Shown here one piece after another: positions 11,001 to 20,720 of a stretch of 64,000 nucleotides of DNA (positions are counted from its first letter, which is position 1; every line of letters starts with the position of its first letter). Position numbers and translations under genes: made by a program. Below the pieces are notes generated by a model, which saw only the letters and a program-made list of their open reading frames with translations, was not told where the DNA came from and made no database searches. Source of the DNA: Bettongia penicillata ogilbyi (lineage: Eukaryota; Chordata; Mammalia; Diprotodontia; Potoroidae); assembly GCA_023548195.1 (NCBI GenBank), contig JAJHZJ010000335.1, positions 3,465,020 to 3,529,019 of the forward strand, in the 5' to 3' direction.

Positions 11001-11849
11001 AAATGAGTCCTCAGCTGACATCTAGAACTTAAATTGCATTTGCCCAAGGGGTGGCAAGAGATGTGGGCTCTCCTCCTGCTCTGGGGTATAGATTTCAAAT
11101 AAATCAAGACGGTAGGGCAGGGTGAAATAGTTTGATATGAAAATGTTACCCTGAAATCCTTTGCCCAAATTGCATCATTGGGCACATACATGCCAGTTCT
11201 TAGCTACATTATGAAGAGAAGACTAGAAGAGGATATTATTGCTCGATTTAACATCAGCCTAAGGAGCAGGATTTCTGTCATCTAAAGTAAGGACTGTTAA
11301 TAGGCAGAGAAATTACCTTTTATCTTGTGACCTGACCAGCATGAATTCCATGAAATATGGAATTTCATGCTGCACATGGAAAAGAGTAGGAGAGGAAATA
11401 CCCACACCTTCTAATCTCAATTCCTTCTCAAACTATTCCAAGCCCTGACCTCAGTTTGTCCTGGTACTGGCCTCTGTACTCTGAGAGAATGTGAGCAAGA
11501 AATTGAGAGTTCTTACAGGAGCAGAAATGTGATCCAAATATCCCTGAAGGAGAGTGCATGCTCCCTATTCCTGTTCAGTAACGCACAGCCTCTCATCTCA
11601 TAATACAATAATGATATACAAACTGAGAGGTCAAAGACTATAGTCTCTGAGTGTTCATTACTACCTTTAAATATCACCATCCCTCATATCTTGACCTATT
11701 CCAGGATCCTCCCTGCTCCCACATTTCTTTAATAATACATAGATATAATTTTGTGCCTTACTACCTTAACAAGAAAGTTAAGGAGTAAATGGGTTCTCTG
11801 GCCTTCTGTAACAACAATGATTCTCCAAGAAGCCTGATGTTGAGATGCA

Positions 11850-12060
11850 AAGAATATTCACTTTGGAGTTAAAGGAACATGGTTCAAATTCTGGGTTTAT
11901 TACTTACTGGATCTATGTTGTTCTGGACAAACCCCATTCTTTCTTGACGTTCCAATTTCTTTATCATATAAAATGTGATAAAGATTTGGAATAATTAACC
12001 TCAAAGTTTCATTCCCACTATACATGTAATACTTTGATCTCTCAATTGAGTCAGGAAAGA
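11850..12060 (+). repeat. MIR/CORE-SINE, copy A
   Basis: Landmarks CACTTTGGAGTTAAAGGAAC, GGTTCAAATTCTGGGTTT, TTACTTACTGGATCTATG, and TTCTTTATCATATAAAATG match the MIR layout (TTGGAGTCAG, TTCAAATCC, CACTTACTAGCT, TCATCTGTAAAATG). Flanked downstream by a CCTCAGTAATCCAT segment that recurs at about 20,790, 30,875, 41,485 and 45,995. Confidence 0.7.
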
Positions 12061-12519
12061 TTCTGAGGTTCTGTCCCCTGGCAACGCATAGAAGAGTCCT
12101 CAGTAATCCATATTGTCCACCTAATTCTTTCAAGGGTAGGGGGCTGCAGACTCTAATGTTTTCTTTCATTAGGGTATGCTTCATATTCTACAAGCAGAGA
12201 GTAGACAAGCTGGCCAGGTAGAATAGACTGACTAGCAGAGATGACAGCTGGGAGACTCAGAAAATAACTACTCATATATTTTTAACATATTGTGTAGTAA
12301 TAAAAATTACTTTTAGACTAATTTCTAAAAAGAATTCTTGGATTTTCATAATTGCTAAATTTTAATTAAGTTACTATTTTCTCTAAGAGGATCAAGTTGT
12401 ATAATTTTATTTTACTAAAATGTCAGTGCTTAAAGAACTGGAGGGAAAAATAAGAACCTAAGTCAAACATTGCTGAATGAAAAATTAGTCCTACAGAAGG
12501 CCCTCAGTCTAGAATGAAA

Positions 12520-13170
12520 TGATCAATCAAAAAGCATTTCTTAAAAACTCACTCTGTATCAGGAAATATTCTAAGAAACAGGGGTGAAAAGAAAGGCAAA
12601 AGGCAGAATTTTCTCTGAGAGATGCTCAAAGTAAAATGGGTGAACTGTACTTGCACACAAACTGGAAGAAACTACTTATCTACTACATGAATTAGTAACA
12701 TTAACTGATGGTAGATGTTACCATCAGTGGGGTTAGTGAAATGCCTCTTGTAGAAGAAAAAATTTACCTGGAACTTTCAGGAAACTAGGCAAGTCAGAGG
12801 CAGAGAAGGAGATTGAAAATGTTCCAGGCACAGAGAGAAGTAAATGAAAACTTATGGATTCTAGAGATTCAGCATTTTCTTCAAGGAAGAGAAAGGATAG
12901 TTTTCCTAGATCCCAGTGGTATGTAGTGGGGAATATGGTTTAAGAAGACTTGAAATATAGGAAGGGGCCACAAAATGCAGGGCTTTGAATCCAAACAGTG
13001 AATTTAATATTTGATTCTCAACATAATAAGGTGTAATTGCAGTTTACTGTTGACAGGATTAGACTAGCACCTTAGGAAGAGTAGTTTGACAAATGAGTGA
13101 AGAATGCACTGGGGTGGGGTGAGACTTAAACCAGGGGATCTAACTAGCAGTCTATGACATAGGTGAAAGG
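12520..13170 (+). repeat. Ancient interspersed repeat, part 2
   Basis: Contains AAAAAGCATTTCTTAAAAAC, TCTGTATCAGGAAATATTC, then TTCCAGGCACAGAGAG, GGGCTTTGAATCCAAACAG, CCTTAGGAAGAG and GTGAGACTTAAACCAG. These are known old-repeat landmarks. The 5' half is paralogous to 46,440-46,720. Confidence 0.45.
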
Positions 13171-13483
13171 AACTAATTAGGGGACTTCACCCAATAAAAA
13201 CCTCACTGTCATAAAATAGAAAAATAAGAAACAAATGTGTTTCCATAATAAGCATTCCCATTACGTTGGCACAAATATGTGATTGGAAGTATTTTCAATT
13301 AGCAATTAACAGGAGCGTGGTCCCTGGTATAAGTGAAAGTGTCCTAGAGATAATTAAAGAACATACAATTATTTTAGCCACAGGCATTTAATGGAATTTG
13401 TAGCAGACTAAAAAAAAAAATTACAGCACTTGAATATGCACACTGTGATATCACAGACATATACTCTCCCATTTGTAGACACG

Positions 13484-13511
13484 TTATTGGTCCCCAGAAG
13501 GGGACCAATAA
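13484..13511. other. Perfect 12-bp stem hairpin upstream of V1R fragment
   Basis: TTATTGGTCCCC and its exact reverse complement are separated by the four bases AGAA. It lies 38 bases before the acceptor AG at 13,549 and 86 bases before the V1R fragment's ATG. The function is unknown. Confidence 0.9.
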
Positions 13512-13535
13512 CAATCGGTCACAATCATAATCCTC

Positions 13536-13550
13536 TGTATTTCTCCATAG
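13536..13550 (+). promoter_or_regulatory. Conserved V1R 3' splice acceptor
   Basis: CTGTATTTCTCCATAG lies 47 bases before the ATG at 13,598. It matches position and sequence at the intact V1R (TTTTTCCATAG ending 16,164). Confidence 0.55.
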
Positions 13551-13597
13551 CTTATACTGGATTTGACAGACTATTATCTTCCCAAGACAGCTAAGAA

Positions 13598-13845
13598 ATG
13601 CTTTCTGAGAATGATGTGCTGCAGATAGTATACTCTCAAATGACTGGAGTCGGAATCCTAGAGAATTGTATCATCCTACTCCTATACAGTACTCATTTCA
13701 TGTCTGGGCAAAGACCAATACACTTAATTATCATCAGTTTGGACTTTTCTAGGACCACATTGCATCATTTCAATAGACTGCCCACCTCACCAAGGTTTTG
13801 GGACCATGGGTCAAATGTTGCCTAGGTGAGCTTGGAAAAAGAGAT
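13598..13845 (+). pseudogene. V1R N-terminal pseudogene fragment
   Basis: Encodes a V1R start: MLSENDVLQIVYSQM, a TM1 with VGILENCIILLLYS (compare GFLGNLILFYVN in the intact gene), the loop before TM2, a TM2 with LIIISLDFSRTTLHHFNRLPTS, and RFW at the TM2 end. A frame break near 13,800 follows. Homology (AAATGTTGCCTAGGTGAGCTT versus AAATGTCTCCCGGAAGAGACT) fades after about 13,845. TM3-TM7 are missing or unrecognisable. Sequence differs much more from the intact gene than A or B do, so it is a separate V1R lineage. The acceptor upstream is intact. Confidence 0.82.
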
Positions 13846-14735
13846 GCTCTGAATACTTTTTCCCATAAAGGCCATTTTCATCTTTATTAGATTTTTTTGT
13901 CTATAGATCTCGCAGTTATCTCTGGTATATATAGTTCTTTGTCTTCTTCCCTCATAGTCTCTGTTGTATCATCAGGACCAAGCATGTGTACATTTGAGGG
14001 ACATTTCTAGCATGATTAGAATTAGTTTTACATATAATAGAGGCAGTTTGTGAACTTGATCTACGGTGCATTCATGTGCTGATCTTACAAATACAATTCT
14101 AACATTTGTCATCTTTCTCTTTTATAATCATTGTCAATCCGAATGGGGGTGACAGCAAGTTTCAGAATAAGGTCCAAAGGCCTTTCTCTCACTGTAAATA
14201 CTTCTGATGGATGATTACAGTCATTCTGATAATATTCCTCGTTATGGTTGTGGACAGCTTGAATATCTTTTGAAAGCTTCTTGATCATATAGGCTTTGAT
14301 GATTCACCTATCAGAGAAAAGTTCTTACTCTCACTTGTGAGAATCAATTTTCCTGTACTTTAGAAACCAAAATCACACGATATAATGCCCATAAAGATTT
14401 TTTCTTTTTGCTAGCAAAGTATAAAGACATGAATCAAAAATGAAGATGGGGGGTAAGATGTAGAGAAAGAAGCAGACAGAAACAGACACAGAGAGACACA
14501 GAAACCCGAAAACAGACAAAGTAAGACATAAAGATACTGAGGCAGAAAGAATGAGAGAAAAATAGATATTCAACTGAAATGTAACATACTTGATGAGGAG
14601 GGCGACAGATTGGGCATTTGAGAAGTCACTTGGAATATTGGAGAGAACAGTTTCAATTGATTCATATCAAATACTGTATTTCTAAGGGTTGAGAGGAAGT
14701 TGAGGCAATTGGTCATAAAGGGAAAGCTAATCAGA
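13846..14735. other. Non-coding; may include unreadable V1R remains
   Basis: No reliable homology. A purine-rich A/G tract with repeated GACAGAAACAGACACAGAGA-like units lies at 14,460-14,570. The rest is not recognised. Confidence 0.5.
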
Positions 14736-14737
14736 GA

Positions 14738-15215
14738 GTTAAATATCTTTCCCACCCGTTAATGGGCCTGACCATTAAGGAAAGCTTGAATAGGGGAGAC
14801 TCTTTCTTTGATGTGCCTTTTCTTGATTTCCACTGCACTGGTTCTCAAGGGTTGTGAAGCTCTTTGGCTCTAAAAAAATGTACAAATACTCTGAGAAGAG
14901 ATTTTCCTTTGGGGCTTAGGTTTTGGAAGGATTTCCTGGGCCAGAAGAGATTCTAGGCAGCCACTAAGGAGCCTCCCTGACTTTGAAAATCGGGATGTTG
15001 GTCCTTTTCTATACAGCAACTATGTATATATGTAATGGTCAGACACTTGGATCTGTCTCTTGATCTGTGTTGTATGTATTGATTATGCCAAACAGTTGGA
15101 AGCCCTGTATGTTTATTACTACTTCTTTGTATTTTCTCTCAAATGAAGGGTGCTGACTTTTTCCCCTGAGCTAAGTGAATGATAAACATGCTTGATTAAA
15201 GTGATGATTCATTCC
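14738..15215 (+). mobile_element. Solo LTR-like element, second genomic copy
   Basis: Same family as 6,985-7,545: CCGTTAATGGGCCTGACCATTAAGG, GCACTGGTTCTCAAGGG, TACAAATACTCTGAGAAGAG, GGGGCTTAGG, and CCTGAGCTAAGTGAATG near the end. It lies about 1 kb upstream of the intact V1R, where copies A and B have no such element. It is therefore an independent insertion. Confidence 0.5.
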
Positions 15216-15744
15216 ACCAAAGTTGTTTCCACTTAGAAAAACAGATCTGAATACCTGTAATAGAAGGCCATCCTGGATGTGTCAGAACATTTGCTTCTAC
15301 AATGAAGCAAGCAGCTATTTCCTCTAAGGTAGAGTGAAAAGGAGAAAAGAGATACAGGATAATAGCTTGAGGGGAAGACATGGGAAATAGATAAAGAATA
15401 TGTTTAGAAAGACAGGCCTTGGGAAAGAGAAGAGTCTATATGATTAAGGAAATTTATGGTTCTGATTCGCATCTACAATAAGACACAGAAGAAGCAGAAC
15501 ATTTTATGAATTTACAGAAACGCAAATGCACAGACACTTTACAGCTATAGTAGTAATAATTAGCGATACAAACGTAGATAATAGAGTTTCCTTAAATGAT
15601 TAGGAGTACTGATAGGTAAGAAAAAAAGACAAAGAAAAGAGTTCAGCTGCTGGAGTGATGAAGGGCAGAGAAAGAAAAGGAAGATGATAAGATTGAAGGT
15701 CACAGTGAGGAAGAAAAGGCTCAGGGGTGTTCTTTTAGTTTTGC

Positions 15745-15975
15745 TGATTAGTCATGTCTGTTTGCTTGTGAATCCACTTGGGGTTTTCTTGGCAAAAGTA
15801 CTTGAGTGGTTGACCATTTCCTTCTCCTGTTCATTTTATAGATGAGGATATGTAAGTGAACATGGTTCAAACAGGAATCCAGGGTCAAAGAGTTACTTAT
15901 TATCTGAGGCTGCATTGGGACACAGGTCTTCCTGATACCAGAGCCAATATCCTGCCCATTGAACCACCTTGATAC
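15745..15975 (+). repeat. Marsupial CORE-SINE upstream of intact V1R
   Basis: Shows CACTTGGGGTTTTCTTGGCA, TACTTGAGTGGTTGACCATT, CCTTCTCCTG, GATGAGGATATG, GAGGCTGCATTGGGACACAG, GTCTTCCTGATACCAGAGCC and CCCATTGAACCACCTTGATACC. It is at the same relative place as the SINEs at 1,110 and 53,107, so it is a shared ancestral insertion. Confidence 0.8.
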
Positions 15976-16149
15976 CTGGAGAATTTCAGGCCTAAAGAAA
16001 GATGAAATAATAAACTATTTTGATCTAACGAGGGAATTTTATAGTTCACTAGTAAACTATCTGAGAAACATTATTGCTCCTCATATGGGAGATCAAAAGG
16101 TAATGGAATTACAAGGGGAAAACTTAAAAATGTAACAATCGTAACGTCA

Positions 16150-16164
16150 TGTGTTTTTCCATAG
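16150..16164 (+). promoter_or_regulatory. Splice acceptor of intact V1R coding exon
   Basis: TGTTTTTCCATAG ends 44 bases before the ATG. It is conserved at 13,550 and 53,511 and mutated in copy A. It suggests the coding exon is joined to upstream non-coding exon(s), the usual V1R structure. Confidence 0.55.
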
Positions 16165-16208
16165 GTCACATAGAATTTGACAAGTCATTCTCACAAGATA
16201 CCTAAAGA

Positions 16209-17105
16209 ATGTTGACTTTTGAAAAAATGCTGGGGATAATATACCTGCAAATTATTACAGGTGGTTTCCTAGGGAATTTGATCCTCTTCTATGTAAATAC
16301 CTTCCGTTTTCTCATTACTCATAGAAAAAATTCTAAAAATCTAATTATCATCCATTTGGCCCTTTGCAATGCCATGGTACTTCTCTTTAGGGGAATACCT
16401 ACTATAATGAGGCTGTGGAGATTGAAATGTCTCCCGGAAGAGACTGGAATCAAAATCGTAACATACATGCAAACACTAACCCGGAGCCTCTCTTTGTGTG
16501 GCACCTGCATCTTGAGTGTCTTCCAGGCCAGCATTGTTAGTCCCAACAACTCCATGTGGGCACAGTTCAAAATGAGATCACCAAAGTGCATCATTCTATG
16601 CATTCTTCTTTGCTGGACCTTCAATCTACTATTAGATGGGATTCTAGTTCAATACTATGATATTCCAAAGAACACAACACAGACCAAATATAGTTGTAAC
16701 ACTGGGTATAGATCTCGAGATTTGGATAGTAAGAATAATGCTAACATTACAATCATGATATGTGTTTATGACACATTGTTTGTAAGTCTCATGACCTTTT
16801 CAAGTGCCAAGCTGGTCTGCATCCTATACAGACATAGGAAGAATGTAAGACATATTCACAGTAATAGTCTTTCCACTAAAATATCCCCTGAAACCAGAGC
16901 CACCCAAGCTATCTTACTTCTAGTGTGTATCTATGTTTTGTTTAATACATTCAGTCCCTTTTTTGCTCTGTGTATGTCCTATTTTAAATATACAAAAAAT
17001 TGGGTTATCCATACCTCAGCATTTCTGTCTCTGTTGTATCCAGCAGTCAGCCCTTTTGTTCTGATAAGCACTGATACCCAGATACCCAGGACCTGTGGTC
17101 ATTGA
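16209..17105 (+). CDS. Intact vomeronasal type 1 receptor (V1R)
   Basis: A seven-transmembrane G protein-coupled receptor of 298 residues, expected in vomeronasal sensory neurons, where V1Rs detect pheromones and other small cues. Seen: TM1 about 8-30 with GFLGN; TM2 43-65; TM3 82-110 with SLCGTCILSVFQASIVSP, matching the family's SLCTTCLLSVFQAITISP; TM4 126-148; ECL2 with sequons N155-TT and N179-IT; TM5 183-205; TM6 after SPETRATQAILLLV (226-239); TM7 with SLLYPAVSPFVLIS (274-287). Length is close to the family norm. The ATG matches all paralogs and has A at -3. One coding exon; a splice acceptor lies 44 bases upstream and AATAAA 614 bases downstream. Oddity: the family's usual GCK cysteine before TM3 is Ile81; C74 and C163 remain. 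The ligand is unknown. Confidence 0.95.
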   Translation: MLTFEKMLGIIYLQIITGGFLGNLILFYVNTFRFLITHRKNSKNLIIIHLALCNAMVLLFRGIPTIMRLWRLKCLPEETGIKIVTYMQTLTRSLSLCGTCILSVFQASIVSPNNSMWAQFKMRSPKCIILCILLCWTFNLLLDGILVQYYDIPKNTTQTKYSCNTGYRSRDLDSKNNANITIMICVYDTLFVSLMTFSSAKLVCILYRHRKNVRHIHSNSLSTKISPETRATQAILLLVCIYVLFNTFSPFFALCMSYFKYTKNWVIHTSAFLSLLYPAVSPFVLISTDTQIPRTCGH

Positions 17106-17718
17106 TAGATGGAAAGGTGACAGAGTCTGCATCATCCTGTAATATAGAGATGCATAGAAGACCTATGGAGGCATAAAAATGCACTTTTGAAGCTCAATGC
17201 AACAGAAAAGAACATCTAAGCCAATCATTTAATAGATCCTTGAAACTGGGGTACAAGAATGAAGAATCATGAAGAAACGGTTGTTTTCTGAATTCTAGAC
17301 TCCTTTCCCCATTGGGTAGTTCCATGAAAAACTCCAAAGCATCTGAATATACCTGAAAGAATGATGGATCTTCCTGACTGACTTTGTGGCAACTTCCTTA
17401 AGTTTGTTTTATAATAATTCTTTTTTTACAGCTTCTTTTTCCATTTCCCATTAAAGTCTTATTCCCAACCTATTGTGTGAGGGAACAACTGCTCTGCTTT
17501 CCCTAGACCCTCTCTAATTAAATAAACCTCCCAGTATAATCTTAGTAATTTAACCTCCTGAATGGATTTGCCAATCAGAAACACATGCTTGGAAACATAG
17601 AATAAGTATTTTCAACTTTCTGAAATAACTATTATTGTTAAGTAACAGGGGGATCAGTAGGTTTATGAAATACTCACCTTCATGTTTGATGGTTAATGGA
17701 TGTTTCATAAAATGAACT
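17106..17718 (+). other. Probable V1R 3' untranslated region
   Basis: Collinear and clearly homologous with 2,452-3,055 and 54,442-55,041. No repeats are inserted. Assigned as 3' UTR because a conserved AATAAA follows. Confidence 0.45.
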
Positions 17719-17724
17719 AATAAA
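17719..17724 (+). terminator. Putative polyadenylation signal of intact V1R
   Basis: AATAAA inside GAACTAATAAAAAGAAC, conserved in all three full-length V1R copies at 601-614 bases after the stop. Confidence 0.5.
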
Positions 17725-17880
17725 AAGAACTAATGCATCATTTTTCTATGGAAAACTGAGGGCTAAAACAGTACAGAGGTGTCACCAAAAATCATTGCAT
17801 GTCGGTTGGTTCATCTTAAAAAGACAACAAGAATATATATGCTAAGTGTCTTAGAAATCTAATTAAAGGTGTTTTAAATT

Positions 17881-19545
17881 AAAAAGATTGGCAAGATGGT
17901 GGAGTGGAAAGATGGACCTATAGAAGCTCCCCCTCCATACCCCATAAAATAAATGTAAAAAATGACTAAAAAATTTTAGAGCTGCAGAAGCCACAAAGCG
18001 ATAGAGTGAAAGAGATTTCAAGTACAAGACAGCCTGGAAGGCCTACATAGCAGAGCACTACCTATCCTGGATATCAAGGTGTGGCAGGGACACGACCACA
18101 ACAGGTTTAATGGGGTCACTGGCAGCAGAAGTTCCCAGATTGTTCAACCCACAAATGCCAAAGACAGCTTCAAATGTGAGTGAGAAAGTTCTTTCAGCTC
18201 TGTGAGAATGGTACTCAGTCTGGACTCACCAATAGCAGCCACTGCAGTGGCAGCATCCATTTTTGGAGCTCTCTACTTAAAGTTCCTATGGAAATTGAGT
18301 TACTGATCTTCGCCTCAGTCTTGAGTGGCAGCCCTGGGGCGAGGAGGAGTGCTGGTCTGGTGGACTTGGTGGAGGTTCCTATTCACAGATTCTGGGTGGA
18401 AGAGTGCCTGTTGTTGCTTCCAGATCAGAGCCCAGACCAGGGGAGGAGTAACACTTCTCCCTTGACTGTACCATCTTGGAGGAACTGAGAACTTACAGGT
18501 CCTCAGAGTGTACCACCTTCTTGACAAAGGGTTCAAAAGTCAAGTAATTGGCAGGCAAAATGCCCCAAAAAAGGGAAAAAAATAAGACTATTGGAAGGCT
18601 ATGTTCTTGGTGAACAGGTATTTTCTTCCACCCTTTCAGATGAGGAAGAACGATGCATACCATCAGAGGAAGGCATCAAAGTCAAAGCCTCTCCATCCAA
18701 AGCCTCCAAAACAAATATGTATTGGTCTCAGATCATGGAAGAGCTCAAAAAGAATTTTGAAAATCAAGTAAGAGAGGTGGAAGAAATATTGGGAAGATAA
18801 ATGAGAGTAATGAAAGAAAACCATGAAAAGCAAGTCAAAAACTTGCTAAAGGAAAACCAAAAAAAGTGGTGAAGAAATTAATACCTTTAAAAATAGGTTA
18901 ACTGAATTGGCAAAAGAGATCCAAATAGTCAATGAGGAGAAGAATGAGTTAAAAAGCAGAATTAGCCAAATGGAAAAGGAAGTTCAAAAGCTCACTGAAG
19001 AAAATTGGGGTTTTTTTTGAAAATTAGAATGCAGCAGATGGAAGCTAATGACTTTATGAGAAACCAAGAAATTACAATACAAAACCAAAAGAATGAAAAA
19101 ATATTTGACAATGTGAAATATCTCATTGGAAAAAAAAAGACTGATCTGCAAAATAGATTCAAGAGAGACAATTTTAAAATTATGGGGTTACCTGAAAGCC
19201 ATAATCAAAAAAACAAAGAGCCTAGACATAGTCTTTCATGAAATTATCAAGGAAAACTGCCCTGATATTCTAGAACCACGGGGTAAAATAAATTTTGAAA
19301 GAATTCAACAATCACCTTCTGAATGATATTCAAAAAGAGAAATTTTGAGGGGTGTGATAGAAGGCAGGGTAGATAAGGGGAAGGGGTAATCAGAATGCAT
19401 GCCTTTTGGAGATAAGAATAGGGGAGACATGGAAAGAAAATTTGGAACTCAAATTTTGTGGAAATGAATGTTGAAAAAAATTACATAAATGAATAAACAA
19501 AAAAATAAAACCAATGAACACTAAAATAAAAAAAAAGTATGAGGT
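17881..19545 (+). mobile_element. Internally deleted L1/HAL1 downstream of intact V1R
   Basis: Starts with an L1-type 5' end (GGCAAGATGGTGGAGTGG, a degraded YY1-like motif). It continues through a 5' UTR with GCCTGGAAGGCC and TGGCAGCCCTGGGGCGAGGAGG, then an ORF1 beginning near 18,559 (MPQKREKNK). Frames at 18,591-18,800, 19,005-19,241 and 19,126-19,326 carry the coiled coil (MEELKKNFENQVREVEEILGR) and the IMGLPESHNQK and FHEIIKENCPDILEP parts, broken by stops and shifts. At about 19,335 it jumps to the element's 3' end and an A-rich tail. The C-terminal third of ORF1 and most of the 3' region are missing. The paralogous flank at 3,215 is uninterrupted, so this is an insertion. Confidence 0.82.
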
Positions 19546-19965
19546 CCATTAACTGAAGGCAAAGTCTCAGATAAGGAGACCTTTGTTGTGGATATCTTGA
19601 GCTGAATCACCAAGTCAAGCTTTTGCAAGAAAAAAAAGACTTTCTCATGCTATGAACATTGTAAATCTGGATGATACCAACATTCAAAGAGGGAAAATTA
19701 TTCTAAAATGTATTAAGGAAAATACAGCACAAAATGGGGGAAATGAGAAATGTAAACAAAGGATAGAGACTCACAGAGTGCGGGGTAGGGTTAGAGACAT
19801 CCTTAGATAGATTGTAAACTCTGTAGGACCCAATTAACTGGGAAATAAAGGCATGAATTTGTATTAGTGACAAGGAACAAATGTATTTTTTTCATGTCAG
19901 GGTGTGCTTATTAATTTTGGAAATTTGAATCTGTAAATAAAATTCTTTTTTTTCTGGCAAAAAAA
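19546..19965 (+). other. Unassigned insert segment behind the L1/HAL1 tail
   Basis: Not present in the paralogous flanks of V1R A or B. Homology to them resumes only at AAAAAAGAAGAGCCAGTGG (19,965). It ends with AATAAAATTC, a T run and CTGGCAAAAAAAG. It could be a 3' transduction carried by the upstream element, or an independent insertion. I do not recognise the sequence. Confidence 0.4.
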
Positions 19966-20229
19966 GAAGAGCCAGTGGAAAACACTGCATATGCATATAT
20001 TAAAAGATATATAGTAGAGAGAAAAAGTAGAAGGAATAATGAGAATTGAGACTCTTGGGATTTTACAGGAGACAAATTCATCGAAAACATAAAAGGATAA
20101 AACCTATTCTCTCAAATACAGACAGGTCCTCTGGTGAATCAATAATAAGGACAAGTAGAAGTTCTAAAGAAAGGAAAGAAACTTGGCTTCATAGGCTTTA
20201 GGAATAAAACTTAGGTGTCTCCATTTTCT

Positions 20230-20530
20230 CTCTTTTATTAATCAGTTGCAATTTGGTTTCTGAGGTCAGCACAATGGCTTTATAGACTTTCACTTGGGAA
20301 GTCATTTTAATTCCTCTTTTCTCCCACTCTTCCCTTTAAAGCTTCCCAAAGACTAAGGTAACTTTGGTGATGTTTGTGTCAATCGCATTATCAATGTGTA
20401 TATCCCAGGAAAGTATGCTGCCCTTTTTAGTGAAGATATCCTCAACATTCAAAATTTCCTCATTCACTGTAAATGGTGGTTCCATTTATGGGTACTGTGG
20501 TGCTAGCTGGTACAAAACTTTGCAAAGATG
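20230..20530 (-). repeat. RT-bearing non-LTR element fragment (same family as 46,715-48,150)
   Basis: Shares an ordered series with 47,140-47,400 and 31,740-31,985: GAGGTCAGCACAATGGCTTTATAG, TTTGTGTCAATCGCATTATC, AAGTATGCTGCC and ATTCAAAATTTCCTCATTCA, CTGTAAATGGTGGTTCCA. It is the antisense of the region after the reverse transcriptase core. It is heavily decayed. Confidence 0.65.
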
Positions 20531-20534
20531 GATA

Positions 20535-20720
20535 GCATTTCCTGTGGAGTCAGAGAATAAGGATTGAAGTTCTGGTACTTTTACTTACTGCCCATTTGAC
20601 CTTGGATTAGTTCCATTTGACCTTTAGGATTGAGTTTCATCCCTATAGAAAAGAAGAAAGAAGAGGCTGACATGACCAAATTCAAAAGATTATTCTCATT
20701 CTGCATGCAATGCCTTAGTC
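20535..20720 (+). repeat. MIR/CORE-SINE fragment
   Basis: TGTGGAGTCAGAGAATAAGG, TTGAAGTTCTGGTACTTTTAC, TTACTGCCCATTTGACCTTGG follow the MIR layout. It is followed by the recurrent CAGTCCTCATCAGTCTCTG segment (about 20,785) seen in five places in the cluster. Confidence 0.6.

Larger units (their letters stand above)
1..13304 (+). repeat. Segmental duplication copy A (V1R-containing unit)
   Basis: Aligns by eye, in the same order and orientation, with 49,076-64,000. Shared landmarks are the V1R pseudogene, the L1 3' pieces, the LTR-like element, the GATA tract and the 10.25 kb conserved block. Copy A lacks the HAL1 found in B at 50,168-53,087 and keeps about 1.28 kb between two L1 fragments that B has lost. 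Divergence is patchy, from 0 to about 15 percent over 100-200 base stretches, in the first 10 kb. It falls to roughly half a percent after about 10,078. The left edge coincides with the window start, so the true boundary is unseen. Confidence 0.93.

Noticed and set aside
11341..11368. Imperfect palindrome ATGAATTCCAT..ATGGAATTTCAT
   Set aside because: Stem is broken by a one-base offset and AT-rich. Such palindromes are common by chance.
11881..11960. tRNA-like B-box text GGTTCAAATTC
   Set aside because: Belongs to the MIR core. No cloverleaf can be drawn.
11900..12184. Antisense 94-codon frame repeated at 62,597-62,881
   Set aside because: Antisense of a MIR and its flank in a near-identical tract.
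13846..14340. Possible continuation of the V1R fragment through TM3-TM7
   Set aside because: I could not find FQA, SPET or SPFVL-type landmarks in any frame. Only the N-terminal part is supported.
16319..16624. 101-codon antisense frame within the V1R
   Set aside because: Shadow of the intact V1R coding sequence.
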